From positions 1,404,001 to 1,468,000 of the forward strand of contig NZ_CP104311.1 in NCBI RefSeq assembly GCF_036864975.1: 64,000 bases of DNA, written 5' to 3'. The stretch comes from Methylococcus capsulatus. Its GTDB lineage: Bacteria; Pseudomonadota; Gammaproteobacteria; Methylococcales; Methylococcaceae. The translations under genes and the position numbers were made by a program. The number at the start of each line of letters is the position of its first letter. Position 1 is the stretch's first letter. The notes below the pieces were generated by a model. That model had not been told where the DNA came from and ran no database searches. It saw nothing but the letters and a program-made list of their open reading frames with translations. This document shows positions 9,979-19,221 of the stretch, one piece after another.

Positions 9979-10242
9979 ATGAGCGAGAAAGACCTCTTGG
10001 AAACCCTAGAGCAGTTGCGGGCGCAGGTGGCGGCGCTGGAGGCCGATAGCGCTTCCAAGGCACGTCTGGAGTCTTTGATCGGAACGCTGGAGCAGCGGCT
10101 GCAGGAGGGGGGCAGCGAAGAGCATCATGGGCATCTGATGACGGAGCTCAAAGAGGCGATTGCGCATTTCGAAGTCGAGCATCCACGGCTGACCGGCATA
10201 CTCAACGACTTGATGGTGACACTGAGCAACATGGGTATCTGA
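9979..10242 (+). CDS. DUF4404 family protein
   Basis: This is an 87-residue soluble, mostly helical protein. The first 45 residues form a likely coiled coil (EQLRAQVAALEADS...), and the C-terminus carries the family ending FEVEHPRLTGILNDLMVTL. Function is unknown. Upstream in-frame ATGs exist at 9961 and 9967, but ATG 9979 follows a purine-rich GGAGATGGAGA stretch and gives the family N-terminus MSEKDL. The remains of an insertion sequence begin 44 bp downstream. Confidence 0.82.
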   Translation: MSEKDLLETLEQLRAQVAALEADSASKARLESLIGTLEQRLQEGGSEEHHGHLMTELKEAIAHFEVEHPRLTGILNDLMVTLSNMGI

Positions 10243-10285
10243 AGAGCCGTCCCTGCCACGTTCACAGGCGGATTGCTTCGGTTGA

Positions 10286-10987
10286 CTCCTTGGCGTTTCA
10301 TCAAAGCGCTTCGGCGCGGAACTGGTCTTCACCATTTGCGAGGCGAAGAACGTCGAAGTGGTGATCATTAATCAAGGCGAGGACACGACCTTCGAGGAAG
10401 ACTTGGCCAAGGACGTGCTGGAAATCATTACCGTGTTCAGCGCACGGCTCTCCCGCAGTCTGTCGCGCAAGCAGAAAGGCTCCAGTAATCGCCAGAAGGC
10501 CAGGACAAAGCTGGCGCGGTTGCATGCCCGGATCGCCAACATCCGGCAAGATGCCTTGCACAAGCTCACGACTAACCTCGCACGTCGATTCCACACTATC
10601 GGCATCGAGGACCTGAACGTGCGCGGCATGATGGCGAACCGGCACTTGGCCCGCTCCATCGTCGACATGAGCTTCTTCGAATTCCGGCGGCAACTGGAGT
10701 ACAAGGCCGAACGCCGAGGCGGCTTGGTGGTGGTCGCAGACCACTGGTATTCCTCCAGCAAGACCTGCTCGGTCTGCGGCTCGATACAAGATTAAAGATG
10801 CCGCTATCCGTGCGGCAGTGGATTTGCCCGGACTGTGGTACACGCCATGAGCGGGATATTGAATGCGGCAAGAAACCTTGCCCTCGTGTCAGCCTGTGGA
10901 GAGGAAGGCTCTGGCCGCGCTCGCAAGAGCGTGGCGAAACCGGCCTCGGTGAAGCAGGAAGCAAGCAGCGGATTGGGTCCGAAATGA
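10286..10987 (+). mobile_element. Decayed IS607-type element: resolvase C-terminus joined to frameshifted TnpB
   Basis: From 10286 the frame reads like the C-terminal third of an IS607 serine resolvase (SSKRFGAELVFTICEAKN, then VVIINQGEDTTFEEDL and EIITVFSARL). The catalytic-serine N-terminal part is missing. At about 10450 the same frame continues into the middle of an OrfB/TnpB protein (SRKQKGSSNRQKARTKLARL, FHTIGIEDLNVRGM with the RuvC-II Glu, then KTCSVCG), showing an internal deletion that fused the two genes. The frame stops at 10795. The rest of TnpB follows in two other frames: VRQWICPDCGTRHERDIE from about 10800 and AARNLALVSACGEEGSG to a TGA at 10985-10987. RuvC-I is deleted and at least two frameshifts are present, so neither protein can be active. 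Confidence 0.85.
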
Positions 10988-11018
10988 CCTCTTTTGTGTC
11001 GGTATTGCGGGACGGCTC

Positions 11019-11768
11019 TCAGTCGAAAAATCTGCGTTCCATCAGATGCGCTCGCCGGGCGAGATAATCCGGCCGGTGCATCGGGCCAACCAGAAGGAGG
11101 CCGGCCAGAAAACCGCCGACATGGGCCCAGAACGCCACTCCGCCGCTAGTGCCGCCGAGAGCGGGCAGGCCGCTGATGAGTTGGATGAAAAACCAGTAAC
11201 CTAGCATGGCGAAGGCCGGGACGGCAACGGTGGTCCAGTAGAATCCCAGGAATATCAGGGTAATGACCTGAGTGCGGGGGTAGAGGCGGGCGTAGGCCCC
11301 CATGACGCCGCCGATGGCGCCGGAAGCGCCGACCATCGGCACGGCCGCAGCCGGGTCGGAGGCGATCTGCGCCGCCGCCGCAGCCAGGCCGCAGAGCACA
11401 TAGAAGGCGACGAAGCGCAGCGGTCCCATCGCGTCTTCCACGTTGTCGCCGAACACCCACAGAAACCACATGTTGCCGATGATGTGGAACCAGCCACCGT
11501 GCAGGAACATGTGGGTGACCAGGGTCCAGACCGAAGCGTCGCCTTCGAGCTGACAGGCGAAATTCCGACTGACCGGAATGAGGGTGCCGACCGGCGTCAG
11601 TCTGAGCAGTTCGCCCGGTATGAGCGCGTACTCGCAAAGTGAGTGCGCCAGAGACGGATCCTGTCCGAATCCTTGTACCAGTACCCAGGCGCTGACGTTG
11701 ACCAGCACGATCAGGATGACGGCGATGGGGCGGCGCAAGGCCGGGTTGATGTCACGCAGCGGAAACAT
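11019..11768 (-). CDS. Rhomboid family intramembrane serine protease
   Basis: This 249-residue multi-pass membrane protein has the catalytic GASGAIGGVMGAY near residue 145 (GxSG Ser) and the partner His in FWAHVGGFLAGL near residue 222, plus the conserved H-rich segment HMFLHGGWFHIIGNMW near 85-100. These are the rhomboid protease hallmarks. Substrate is unknown. It lies on the minus strand, downstream of cnoX and the dipeptidase gene, about 105 bp after the latter. Confidence 0.93.
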   Translation of the reverse strand: MFPLRDINPALRRPIAVILIVLVNVSAWVLVQGFGQDPSLAHSLCEYALIPGELLRLTPVGTLIPVSRNFACQLEGDASVWTLVTHMFLHGGWFHIIGNMWFLWVFGDNVEDAMGPLRFVAFYVLCGLAAAAAQIASDPAAAVPMVGASGAIGGVMGAYARLYPRTQVITLIFLGFYWTTVAVPAFAMLGYWFFIQLISGLPALGGTSGGVAFWAHVGGFLAGLLLVGPMHRPDYLARRAHLMERRFFD

Positions 11769-11873
11769 GGCTGTCCCCTGGGTCGGTTCGAGTGATGGTC
11801 GGCGCCCGGCCGCGGCCTCATCGGGTCCGGTCCCGTTCCCCGCAGGACCCGGGCGGCAGGGCGTCAGGAATGT

Positions 11874-12536
11874 TCAGTGTCCGAGGGCGGAAAACGGTAC
11901 GTCGAGGATGGCATATTCCCGCCACAAGGCATAGTCGTAATGCCACCATTCTCTTGGATGAACACTGAAGCCTTCGGCCTCCATCGCGGCCCGCAGCCGG
12001 TCGCGGTGTTCACGGGCCATCGCCATACCGCCTTCATAGGTGGGGTAGGCGCGCTCGGTCATCTCATCGTAATCGGACGGCATGGCCACAGCCTGCCCGG
12101 TTTTCAGATCGTAGAGGCTTAAGTCGACGGCGCAGCCGCGATTGTGGCGCGAGCCCTCGCGGGGATCGGCCACGAACATCCGCTGGCTGCCGCTGGTCGA
12201 CTCCCAGAACATCCGCGTCACAGACCAGGGGCGGTAGCCGTCGAACAGGATCAGGCCGTAGCCGAGCGGTTTCAACCGGGCGTTGACTCTGACCACGGCT
12301 TCGGCCGCCGGCCGTTGCAGGAAGACCCGCGGCTCGGCATAGACTGGCTTGTGGACGAAGTTGTTGGATGTGGCATAGCGCACGTCCAACTTGATCATGG
12401 GATCGAGTTGTGCGACCTCGACCAGTTCGGGTGGCCGGAACGGGCCGGTTTCCGCGGGGGGGTGCAACGGAGCTGCCGTGACAGCGGCACTCATCAGCAT
12501 CACGGTGGTCATGAATCCGGTTCCGAACTTAGACAT
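11874..12536 (-). CDS. Periplasmic D-alanyl-D-alanine dipeptidase (VanX/DdpX family)
   Basis: This zinc dipeptidase cleaves D-Ala-D-Ala, probably for cell-wall recycling. Chosen ATG 12536 gives a signal peptide (MSKFGTGFMTTVMLMSAAVTAA). The zinc motif SRHNRGCAVDLSLYD (SxHxxGxAxD) lies near residue 130-145 and the catalytic Glu/His pair is EWWHYDY near 200. With no van regulator or ligase beside it, a resistance role is unlikely. The start lies inside the last codons of the upstream cnoX gene (8-bp overlap). 220 residues, normal for the family with a leader. Confidence 0.88.
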   Translation of the reverse strand: MSKFGTGFMTTVMLMSAAVTAAPLHPPAETGPFRPPELVEVAQLDPMIKLDVRYATSNNFVHKPVYAEPRVFLQRPAAEAVVRVNARLKPLGYGLILFDGYRPWSVTRMFWESTSGSQRMFVADPREGSRHNRGCAVDLSLYDLKTGQAVAMPSDYDEMTERAYPTYEGGMAMAREHRDRLRAAMEAEGFSVHPREWWHYDYALWREYAILDVPFSALGH

Positions 12537-13344
12537 AGAGGGCATTGGAAAGCAGTCCCCGGTAGCGGCGGGTGAGTTCATGACCATCACCCAGCAACCG
12601 GAAAATGGCCACACAGGCTTTGCGGGCGCCGCCTTCGTCGTAGTCGCGGGCCTTGCGCACGAGTTCGATCAGTTGATCCAGCGCCGGCTCGTAACGTTCT
12701 TCCCGAATCTTCTGAATCGCATCGAGGTAGGCCGTTTTGGGCGGTGCCTCGGCCAGCCGCTCCGGATGTTCCAGCAGGCCGAACAGCCGGGCGAGGGTGC
12801 GCAGGGACTCAGCGGCGTCGCTCTGGTCGGAATCCGGTCCGATGGGTTTGAGTGTTTCCAGGGCCTGGTCCGGGTCGGTCTTGAGGAGCAGCCGGGCCAG
12901 CAGCACGGCGGCCGGGCCGTTGGTTGGCTCGGCCGCAAGGATCCGGCGCAGCACCGTTTCGGCTTCTGCCGCCCGGCCGGCGCCGATCAGCGCCTCGGCC
13001 TGTTTCAACTGGCCCCGATAAGGGCTGGGCAAGGCGCGCTGCAGCCAGTCTTCCAGGGCTGATTCAGGCAGGGCGCCGGTGAATTCGTCGGCGACGGTGC
13101 CGTCGACGAAAAGCTTGACATTGGGAATCCCTCGCACGCCATATTGCCGGGCGATTTCAGGGTGTTCCTCGGTGTTCACCTTGACCAGTTCAAAGCGGCC
13201 GGCCAGCCGCCTAGCGACCGCTTCCAGTGCGGGCGTAAGGGCGCGGCAGGGCGCACACCAGGGTGCCCAGAAATCCACCAGCACGGGGATGGTGAAGCTG
13301 GCCTCGATGACGTTACGGTCGAAATCAAAAGGGGAGTCGGACAT
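12529..13344 (-). CDS. cnoX: Thioredoxin-TPR fusion chaperone CnoX (YbbN)
   Basis: This 271-residue cytoplasmic protein has an N-terminal thioredoxin domain (FWAPWCAPCRAL near residue 27-38, GIPNVKLF with the cis-Pro) followed by TPR-like helical repeats from about residue 115 to the end. This two-domain layout is that of YbbN/CnoX, which protects proteins from overoxidation under bleach-type stress. The active site here is CAPC, so redox activity is possible, unlike E. coli CnoX, which has SxxC. It overlaps the dipeptidase gene by 8 bp. Confidence 0.88.
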   Translation of the reverse strand: MSDSPFDFDRNVIEASFTIPVLVDFWAPWCAPCRALTPALEAVARRLAGRFELVKVNTEEHPEIARQYGVRGIPNVKLFVDGTVADEFTGALPESALEDWLQRALPSPYRGQLKQAEALIGAGRAAEAETVLRRILAAEPTNGPAAVLLARLLLKTDPDQALETLKPIGPDSDQSDAAESLRTLARLFGLLEHPERLAEAPPKTAYLDAIQKIREERYEPALDQLIELVRKARDYDEGGARKACVAIFRLLGDGHELTRRYRGLLSNALYV

Positions 13345-13788
13345 GGAATGGCTTCAGACAAGGCTATGTGACAGAGGCATGACCGGGATTTTCGCAAATC
13401 GCCGGAGGGGTTGAACAGCCCGGCGTGCAGTCGGTCACCGACAAACTGCGCACAAAGTTATCCACAGATTCTGTGGATATCACGGGCGGTAGCAGCATCG
13501 ACTTTCATAGTCGTCAAGACCTTGATTTCCTGCCCATGACCGGGTATGGAGTGGCATCGGTTGAGCCGAAAATCTTTGTAGAACAGCGTGATGCGTTTTC
13601 GTGGCGGGCAGAGCAAGGCAATCGCAGCCGTCGTTTCCCGGGGTGCGGAGGCGCGCGCCGGCGTCAGTCATTCGCCGCTACCGGCCCGCAAAAATGCATT
13701 TTGTCCACAGCTTGGAAAAATCAGAAATTCGTGATTCACTTCGGTCAAACCAACCCGGCCAGGGTCCTTTGAAACCCAAGAGGCGAAC
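13345..13788. other. 444-bp gene-free interval with DnaA-box-like sites
   Basis: No convincing coding sequence is seen; open frames here show no family features. The interval contains an inverted pair of DnaA-box-like 9-mers (13458-13480, listed separately) and one weaker site, TTGTCCACA, at 13701-13709. It also carries the promoter region of the rhodanese gene and, on the other strand, that of cnoX. Confidence 0.6.
13458..13480. promoter_or_regulatory. Inverted pair of DnaA boxes, 5-bp spacer
   Basis: TTATCCACA at 13458-13466 is a perfect consensus DnaA box. TGTGGATAT at 13472-13480 is its inverse with one mismatch. The 5-bp spacer is GATTC. The same geometry recurs at 34410-34432. Binding is inferred from the consensus only. 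Confidence 0.6.
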
Positions 13789-14214
13789 ATGAGCAAATGG
13801 CTGCGAGCCGCCATCCTGGCGATGACGTTACCGACGGCCCCGGTTCCCGCCGCCGAGCTCGTCGGTATCACCCCCGATGAGCTGGAGGCGCTGAGTGTTC
13901 AGGGGGTGCCGGTGGTGGACGTCCGGACCCCCGAAGAATGGCGCAAGACCGGTGTGATCGAGGGGAGTAAGCCACTGACGTTCTTCGATTCCAAAGGGGC
14001 TTACGATACTGCCGGCTGGCTGCGGCAGTTCAGGACGATAGTTCCCGATGCCGGGCGGCCGGTGGTGCTGGTCTGCCGTTCAGGTAATCGCACCGCCATG
14101 GTCGGGAAGATGCTCACGCAGGAGCTGGGCTACGAGCGTGTCTACCATCTGGAGAAGGGCTTGCAGGTCTGGATCGCGGAGGGGCACAAGCTCACCCCCT
14201 GCGGGGACTGTTGA
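13789..14214 (+). CDS. Periplasmic single-domain rhodanese
   Basis: This 141-residue exported protein has a signal peptide (residues 1 to about 22, ending VPAAE) and one rhodanese domain. The N-terminal signature is [14 protein letters not shown] and the active-site loop CRSGNRT is near residue 103, with the catalytic Cys present. Such proteins transfer sulfane sulfur or act on thiols in the periplasm; the acceptor is unknown. The C-terminus has a CGDC pair that could be redox active. Its end overlaps the end of convergent cysE by 23 bp. Confidence 0.85.
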   Translation: MSKWLRAAILAMTLPTAPVPAAELVGITPDELEALSVQGVPVVDVRTPEEWRKTGVIEGSKPLTFFDSKGAYDTAGWLRQFRTIVPDAGRPVVLVCRSGNRTAMVGKMLTQELGYERVYHLEKGLQVWIAEGHKLTPCGDC

Positions 14215-14980
14215 CGGTCACGTCAGCGGGCTCGCCGGGGTCGAGCTGGCAGTCGTCCAGTTCGGGCAGTGGGGCTTCTTCCAGGTCGATCCCGCGCTCC
14301 CGTAGCACTTCCTTGAGCTTTGCGAGCTGCTGATCCAGCGCCTGGATGTGGTCGAGTATGTGGTTGACGGCGTGGGCGACCGGATCCGGCATGTCCGGCG
14401 TCATGCCGTAGGCGTCGAAGCCAAGCTTGCTGGCGATGGCCATGCGTTGGGCTTCCTGGGCCCTGCGGTCCGGATTGATGATGTGGCCCGGAATGCCGAC
14501 CACCGTGGCGCCGGCCGGGACGGTGCGCAGCACGACAGAATTGGAACCGATGCGTGCGCCGTCGCCCACCGTAATGGGGCCGAGAACCTTGGCACCGGCG
14601 CCGACCACTACCCCATTGCCCAACGTTGGATGGCGTTTGCCTTTCTGCCAGCTGGTGCCGCCCAGGGTCACGCCATGGTAGAGCGTGCAGTCGTCCCCGA
14701 TCACCGCGGTTTCTCCGATGACGACTCCCATGCCATGGTCGATGAACAGCCGTCGGCCCAGCGTTGCTCCGGGATGAATCTCGATGCCGGTCGCCCAGCG
14801 CGCGAGGTAGGACAGGGCCCGGGCGGGCCAGCGCAAGCCATGGTTCCAGAGCCAGTGGCTGAAGCGGTGGATCAGCACGGCGTGGACGCCGGGATAGACG
14901 GTCAGTATCTCGAAAAACGACTGGGCCGCAGGGTCCCGGGCGAAGATACAATTGAATTCTTCTCTAATTTTTTTCAGCAT
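14192..14980 (-). CDS. cysE: Serine O-acetyltransferase CysE
   Basis: This enzyme makes O-acetylserine from serine and acetyl-CoA, the first step of cysteine synthesis. The 262-residue protein has an N-terminal helical part ([17 protein letters not shown]) and a left-handed beta-helix of hexapeptide repeats with [17 protein letters not shown] (active-site His/Asp region) and the GVTLGGTSW loop. The trmJ-cysE pair is a common gammaproteobacterial arrangement upstream of isc genes; here no isc genes follow, because the next gene is a convergent rhodanese. It overlaps trmJ by 17 bp. Confidence 0.94.
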   Translation of the reverse strand: MLKKIREEFNCIFARDPAAQSFFEILTVYPGVHAVLIHRFSHWLWNHGLRWPARALSYLARWATGIEIHPGATLGRRLFIDHGMGVVIGETAVIGDDCTLYHGVTLGGTSWQKGKRHPTLGNGVVVGAGAKVLGPITVGDGARIGSNSVVLRTVPAGATVVGIPGHIINPDRRAQEAQRMAIASKLGFDAYGMTPDMPDPVAHAVNHILDHIQALDQQLAKLKEVLRERGIDLEEAPLPELDDCQLDPGEPADVTVNSPRRG

Positions 14981-15707
14981 CGGGAATTCCGTCGCCGGTG
15001 GCGCTGTGCTGGGCCGCGGTCAGAATGCCCCGCAGCAGATGGATTTCCTGGGCTTCGATCTGCGCGCTGTTGAAGATGCGGCGCAGTCTGCGCATGATCG
15101 AGGGTGATGACCTGCGCGTGTGCAGGAACCTTATGTCATACAGTGTCCGCTCCAGATGCTCGAAGAAAGAGGCCATCTGTTCGCCGTCCGCCAGAGCGGA
15201 CCCGGAACGGCAGGAACCGCCCTGGCCGGCAGCGAGGTAGAGCTCATAGGCGACGATTTGGACCGCGCAGGCGAGATTGAGCGAGCTGAATTCGGGGTTC
15301 GAAGCGATGTGCAACAGGGAGTGGCATTGCTCCAGTTCCGCGTTGGTGAGCCCCGAATGCTCGCGCCCGAATATGATGGCGGTGCGAGTGCCCTCGGGGA
15401 GGCCGGCTATCTTCGCTGCGGCCGTTCGAGGGTCGAGCTCCGGCCACGCGATGGTTCTAAGACGCGCGCTGGCACCGATGACGAACTGGCAGTCCGCGAT
15501 GGCGTCCTTCAGTGAGCCGACCACGCGGGCGGCCGCCAGCAGGTCGTCGGCACCGGAGGCGCGCGCGGTGGCCTGTTCGCAGGGGAAGATTTTTGGCGAG
15601 ACCAAGGCCAGGTCGCTCAGGCCCATGTTCTTCATGGCACGGGCGACGCCGCCGATGTTACCGGGATGGGTGGTTTCGACCAGTACGATGCGTATATCGG
15701 AGAGCAC
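14964..15707 (-). CDS. trmJ: tRNA (Cm32/Um32) methyltransferase TrmJ
   Basis: This SPOUT-class methyltransferase methylates the 2'-O of nucleotide 32 in tRNA anticodon loops. The 247-residue protein starts with [20 protein letters not shown] (SpoU motif 1), has [15 protein letters not shown] (motif 2), and [16 protein letters not shown] (motif 3, knot). A C-terminal extension of about 80 residues matches TrmJ rather than TrmL. It is translationally linked to cysE (17-bp overlap). Confidence 0.92.
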   Translation of the reverse strand: MLSDIRIVLVETTHPGNIGGVARAMKNMGLSDLALVSPKIFPCEQATARASGADDLLAAARVVGSLKDAIADCQFVIGASARLRTIAWPELDPRTAAAKIAGLPEGTRTAIIFGREHSGLTNAELEQCHSLLHIASNPEFSSLNLACAVQIVAYELYLAAGQGGSCRSGSALADGEQMASFFEHLERTLYDIRFLHTRRSSPSIMRRLRRIFNSAQIEAQEIHLLRGILTAAQHSATGDGIPDAEKN

Positions 15708-15804
15708 GGTCGAGTTTTGCGCTCGGGCTGCTTTGGAGAACGGAAAATACTATCAGAATTTTGGTAGGCTATCGGGCTTTTCGACAGAACTAGGGCAGGT
15801 CGCT

Positions 15805-16617
15805 ATGGATCCCATGCTGAACATCGCCATTCGTGCGGCACGCGCCGCCGGCGATTTGATCGTCCGCTATGTCGACAGGGTCGACACGCTGAAGATCGCG
15901 CCCAAGAGCCGGAACGATTTCGTCAGCGAGGTGGACCGTCAGGCCGAGCAGGAAATCATACAGATTCTGCGCAAGGCCTATCCCGGCCACGTCTTTCTGG
16001 GCGAGGAAAGCGGTTGGCAGGGCGGCACCGGCAACGAATACGTCTGGGTCATCGATCCGCTCGATGGCACCACCAACTTCCTGCACGGATTTCCGCAGTT
16101 CGCCGTTTCCATCGCCTTGCTGCACCGAGGCGTTCCGGAGGCCGGGGTGATTTATGACCCCATGCGGCAGGATCTCTTCACCGCCAAACGGGGCAGTGGG
16201 GCGAGCCTGAACAACCGGCGCATCCGGGTGACCAAGGTGAACGGCCTGACCGGCGCCTTGCTTGGCACGGGCATTCCTTTCAAGGACCAGACCCATCTCG
16301 ACGCCTATCTGGGCATGCTGAAGGCGCTGATCCGCGACACCGCCGGCATCCGCCGGGCCGGTTCGGCGGCGCTGGATCTCGCCTACGTGGCAGCCGGCCG
16401 TCTCGACGGGTTCTGGGAGCTGGGACTGCAGAAATGGGATATCGCGGCCGGTGTCCTGCTGATCAAGGAAGCCGGCGGGATCGTCACTGATCTCGCCGGT
16501 GGCGACGGCTACATGGACAGTGGCAATGTGCTGACTGCCAGCCCACGTCTGCATCAGTGCATGCTGGAAGCCATCAGGCCCCATTTGACCGAGGGACTCC
16601 GGGGGCGGCAGGGCTGA
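15805..16617 (+). CDS. suhB: Inositol-1-monophosphatase family protein SuhB
   Basis: This 270-residue Mg-dependent phosphatase also acts in ribosomal RNA antitermination in enterics. Motifs are GEESGW (metal-binding Glu) near residue 70, the signature VIDPLDGTTNFLHGFP near 84-100, and WDIAAGVLLIKEAGG near 210. I chose ATG 15805 because it gives the family N-terminus MLNIAIRAARAAGD; the frame is open upstream across the trmJ gene on the other strand. The 3' end overlaps the end of the convergent channel gene by 44 bp. Confidence 0.93.
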   Translation: MDPMLNIAIRAARAAGDLIVRYVDRVDTLKIAPKSRNDFVSEVDRQAEQEIIQILRKAYPGHVFLGEESGWQGGTGNEYVWVIDPLDGTTNFLHGFPQFAVSIALLHRGVPEAGVIYDPMRQDLFTAKRGSGASLNNRRIRVTKVNGLTGALLGTGIPFKDQTHLDAYLGMLKALIRDTAGIRRAGSAALDLAYVAAGRLDGFWELGLQKWDIAAGVLLIKEAGGIVTDLAGGDGYMDSGNVLTASPRLHQCMLEAIRPHLTEGLRGRQG

Positions 16618-19015
16618 GCGGCGATTCACCCAGCTTTGCCAGCAGCCAGGACAATTGCTCCGGGTCGAAGTCCAGGTGCACGTCGCGCTGCGGGTAGGGC
16701 ATGGACAGGCCCTCGCGGCGGCAGGCCGCGTCGATCTCAATGCAGAGTTCACTGGTCACCGACTTCATGGTATCGACGTCGGCGACAAAGGCGATGACTT
16801 CGAAGTTGATCGAACTCGACCCGAATTCCTTGAAGAACACGAAGGGACCGGGCTGGCGCAGGACTTTGGGATGGGCCGTGGCAACCCGCATCAAGGTTTC
16901 GCAGACCTTCCGCGCATCGGTGCCGTAGGTGAAGCTCACCGGGATCACGATTCGCCCCACCTTGTCGGCGTAGGTCCGGTTCGTCACCGGGTGGGCGATG
17001 AGTTCGGAATTGGGGATGAACACCGAGGCGCTGTCGAAGGTGAGCACTTCGGTGGCGCGCACGCTGATCTTCCTCACATAGCCCTGAATCTCCCCCACCA
17101 CGATCCAGTCCCCCACCTTGATCGGCCGCTCGGCCAGCAGGATCAATCCGGAAACGAAGTTGTTGACTATGTTCTGGAGTCCGAGGCCGATGCCGACTGA
17201 AAGCGCGCCGGCGATGATGGCAAGCTGCGACAGATCGAAGCCGGCTGCCGAGACCAGAGTGATCAGGGCCAGGGTGAATCCCAGGTAGCCGACGGCGGTG
17301 CGGATGCTGTGCTGCAGCCCCGGATCGATGCGGGTGCGTGGCAGGATGCGGTGTTCGAGAGTCCGCTGGACGAAGCGGGTAAGAACCAGCGTTCCCCCGA
17401 ACAGGATCAGGCCGAACGCCAGGTCGGCCAGGGACACGGTGATGTTCCCAACCTTGAAGCCGAACACCGCCTCGTACAACCAGGCGCTGAGGTCGCTGCC
17501 GCCCGCGCCCCACAAGACCAGCAGCGCCAGGATGCCGGCCAGGCCGATGCTCAGGCGGACCAGCCCGGTGATCCAGAAATTCAGGGCATCGATGCCCTCA
17601 GGGGAGACTTCGAGATTGCGGCGCAGATGCCTGCCGACGATGGCGTGTTCGCTCAGCGTATGGTTGACGAACTCATCGCCGATCTTGGCCAGCACGGTGA
17701 TCAGCACGTAGAGTCCGATCGAAAGCACGAGCTGGATGGCGAGCAGCCGCGACAATACCACGTAGCCCGGCAATGCGGCGATGGGAATGGCATAGACGAG
17801 CAAGGTCAGCGCATAACGCAGCCCACGCCACCGTGCGGTGCCGAGCTCGGATTCCCAAATCCGCCGCCGCAGGAGCACCAGCAGCAGCAGCGCGATCGAC
17901 AGGCCGGTCACGAAGTTGTGCAAGGCCATGAGTTCCACGGACCACTCGAACCGTTTGCCCCAGGTATTGACGACCGCGTCGATGGCGAACACCGCCGTCA
18001 TGGCGGTAACGATGCGGGCGATAACCCTGGCGCTGGGGTCACCGAGCGCGACCAGCCGCCACAGAGGTTCCCCCGGCGCCAGCGCCGCGCGGCAGAACGC
18101 CACGACGAAGAAAAATGTCACCAGCATGGCCGCCAACGGTTCCACGATGTTCTGAACGCGTTCCGACATCAAATCGCCGGCGGTGAATCCCAGATAGATC
18201 GCCATAACCGCCACCGAGGGAATCAGAGTGCGGATGACGCCCGTGACCACCGCGGTCCATAGCCGCTGACCATAGCTTGGCTCGGCGGTAAGCTCAACGT
18301 AACCGAAGCGCCGGACGAACCAGAGCCGCAGTGGCCAGGCAATGAGCACCGCCATCAGCACAGCCAGAGGCAATTGCCAGCGCATCTGGCCGAGTTGGGC
18401 GGCGGCGACGTCGCTGGCCAGCCAGGCCGCGAAGTCCCGGCGCAGGGTTGCGGCGCCTTCGGCGATTTCCTGAAATCCTTTGCGCCATACCGAGGGGGAT
18501 AGTGGCGAGGGGCCGCGGCTCAGCACCCGCTCGGTAAAACGCGAGCGCCGCATGGACTGGAGTCGCTGGCTCATGCCTTCGGCACGGGTGATGATCAGAT
18601 CGGCTTCTTTCAGGCTGCCTTCCATGTTCGCCAAGCGTTCGCCGATGGCCTTGCGTTTGGCGGCAAGTCCCGCCGCTTCCGGTGGCTCCCCTTCGGCGGG
18701 GGGGGGGCCGAGTGCCGCCAGTTCGTCCCTGGCAGACTGCACCAGCGGCCGAGCCAGATCGGCGGCCGAACGCGCTTCCAGACGCAGAGCGGCCAGTTCG
18801 GCGCGAATCTCGACCAGTCGGTCGTCGTCCGCATCGCCTTTGGCAAGGATTTTCTCGTAGCGATCGAGCAGCGCCTGCCACTCCTTGACCTGGGCGGCGA
18901 GCGGTTTCCCCCCGCCCGATTCCTGGGCGTGGATGCAAACGGGCGCGAAAAGCGCAGCCATTGCCACAAACACAGAGAGCAGGAGGCGGAACTTGTTCAA
19001 GCCTGTATGGATCAT
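16574..19015 (-). CDS. MscS-family mechanosensitive channel with DUF3772 periplasmic domain
   Basis: This 813-residue inner-membrane channel releases solutes on osmotic downshock. ATG 19015 gives a signal peptide (ending IHAQ) followed by a helical, charged periplasmic region (about residues 35-170, coiled-coil-like, DUF3772). About ten membrane segments follow, then the MscS core near residue 590-660 (AGALSVGIGLGLQNIVNNFVSG, the pore helix and Gly-Ala pattern), the beta domain (VGDWIVVGEIQGYV) and the C-terminal alpha-beta domain. The large N-terminal extension resembles the MscK/YbdG-YjeP giant group. Its 3' end overlaps suhB by 44 bp. Confidence 0.9.
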   Translation of the reverse strand: MIHTGLNKFRLLLSVFVAMAALFAPVCIHAQESGGGKPLAAQVKEWQALLDRYEKILAKGDADDDRLVEIRAELAALRLEARSAADLARPLVQSARDELAALGPPPAEGEPPEAAGLAAKRKAIGERLANMEGSLKEADLIITRAEGMSQRLQSMRRSRFTERVLSRGPSPLSPSVWRKGFQEIAEGAATLRRDFAAWLASDVAAAQLGQMRWQLPLAVLMAVLIAWPLRLWFVRRFGYVELTAEPSYGQRLWTAVVTGVIRTLIPSVAVMAIYLGFTAGDLMSERVQNIVEPLAAMLVTFFFVVAFCRAALAPGEPLWRLVALGDPSARVIARIVTAMTAVFAIDAVVNTWGKRFEWSVELMALHNFVTGLSIALLLLVLLRRRIWESELGTARWRGLRYALTLLVYAIPIAALPGYVVLSRLLAIQLVLSIGLYVLITVLAKIGDEFVNHTLSEHAIVGRHLRRNLEVSPEGIDALNFWITGLVRLSIGLAGILALLVLWGAGGSDLSAWLYEAVFGFKVGNITVSLADLAFGLILFGGTLVLTRFVQRTLEHRILPRTRIDPGLQHSIRTAVGYLGFTLALITLVSAAGFDLSQLAIIAGALSVGIGLGLQNIVNNFVSGLILLAERPIKVGDWIVVGEIQGYVRKISVRATEVLTFDSASVFIPNSELIAHPVTNRTYADKVGRIVIPVSFTYGTDARKVCETLMRVATAHPKVLRQPGPFVFFKEFGSSSINFEVIAFVADVDTMKSVTSELCIEIDAACRREGLSMPYPQRDVHLDFDPEQLSWLLAKLGESPLSPAAPGVPRSNGA

Positions 19016-19221
19016 CGTCACCGTGAACTCGATTTGATTGTCCCGATAAAGTTGCTGCGCATAGGGAAAGCAACGTCCCTGCATTTCGTTCCGGCCGGGA
19101 CCGGAGTCTTGTATCCGGGGATGGCGGGGCTTTCACGTCCTTGTAACTGGATGCCGCAGGAGCCTACGGCACGACGGTCTGACATTCTTTGTCGTTACAC
19201 TCGAGCAATTAGTGCGCCCGA

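Noticed and set aside
13425-13772. 115-codon ORF in the interval before the rhodanese gene
   Set aside because: No family feature, runs through the DnaA-box region, and composition looks noncoding.
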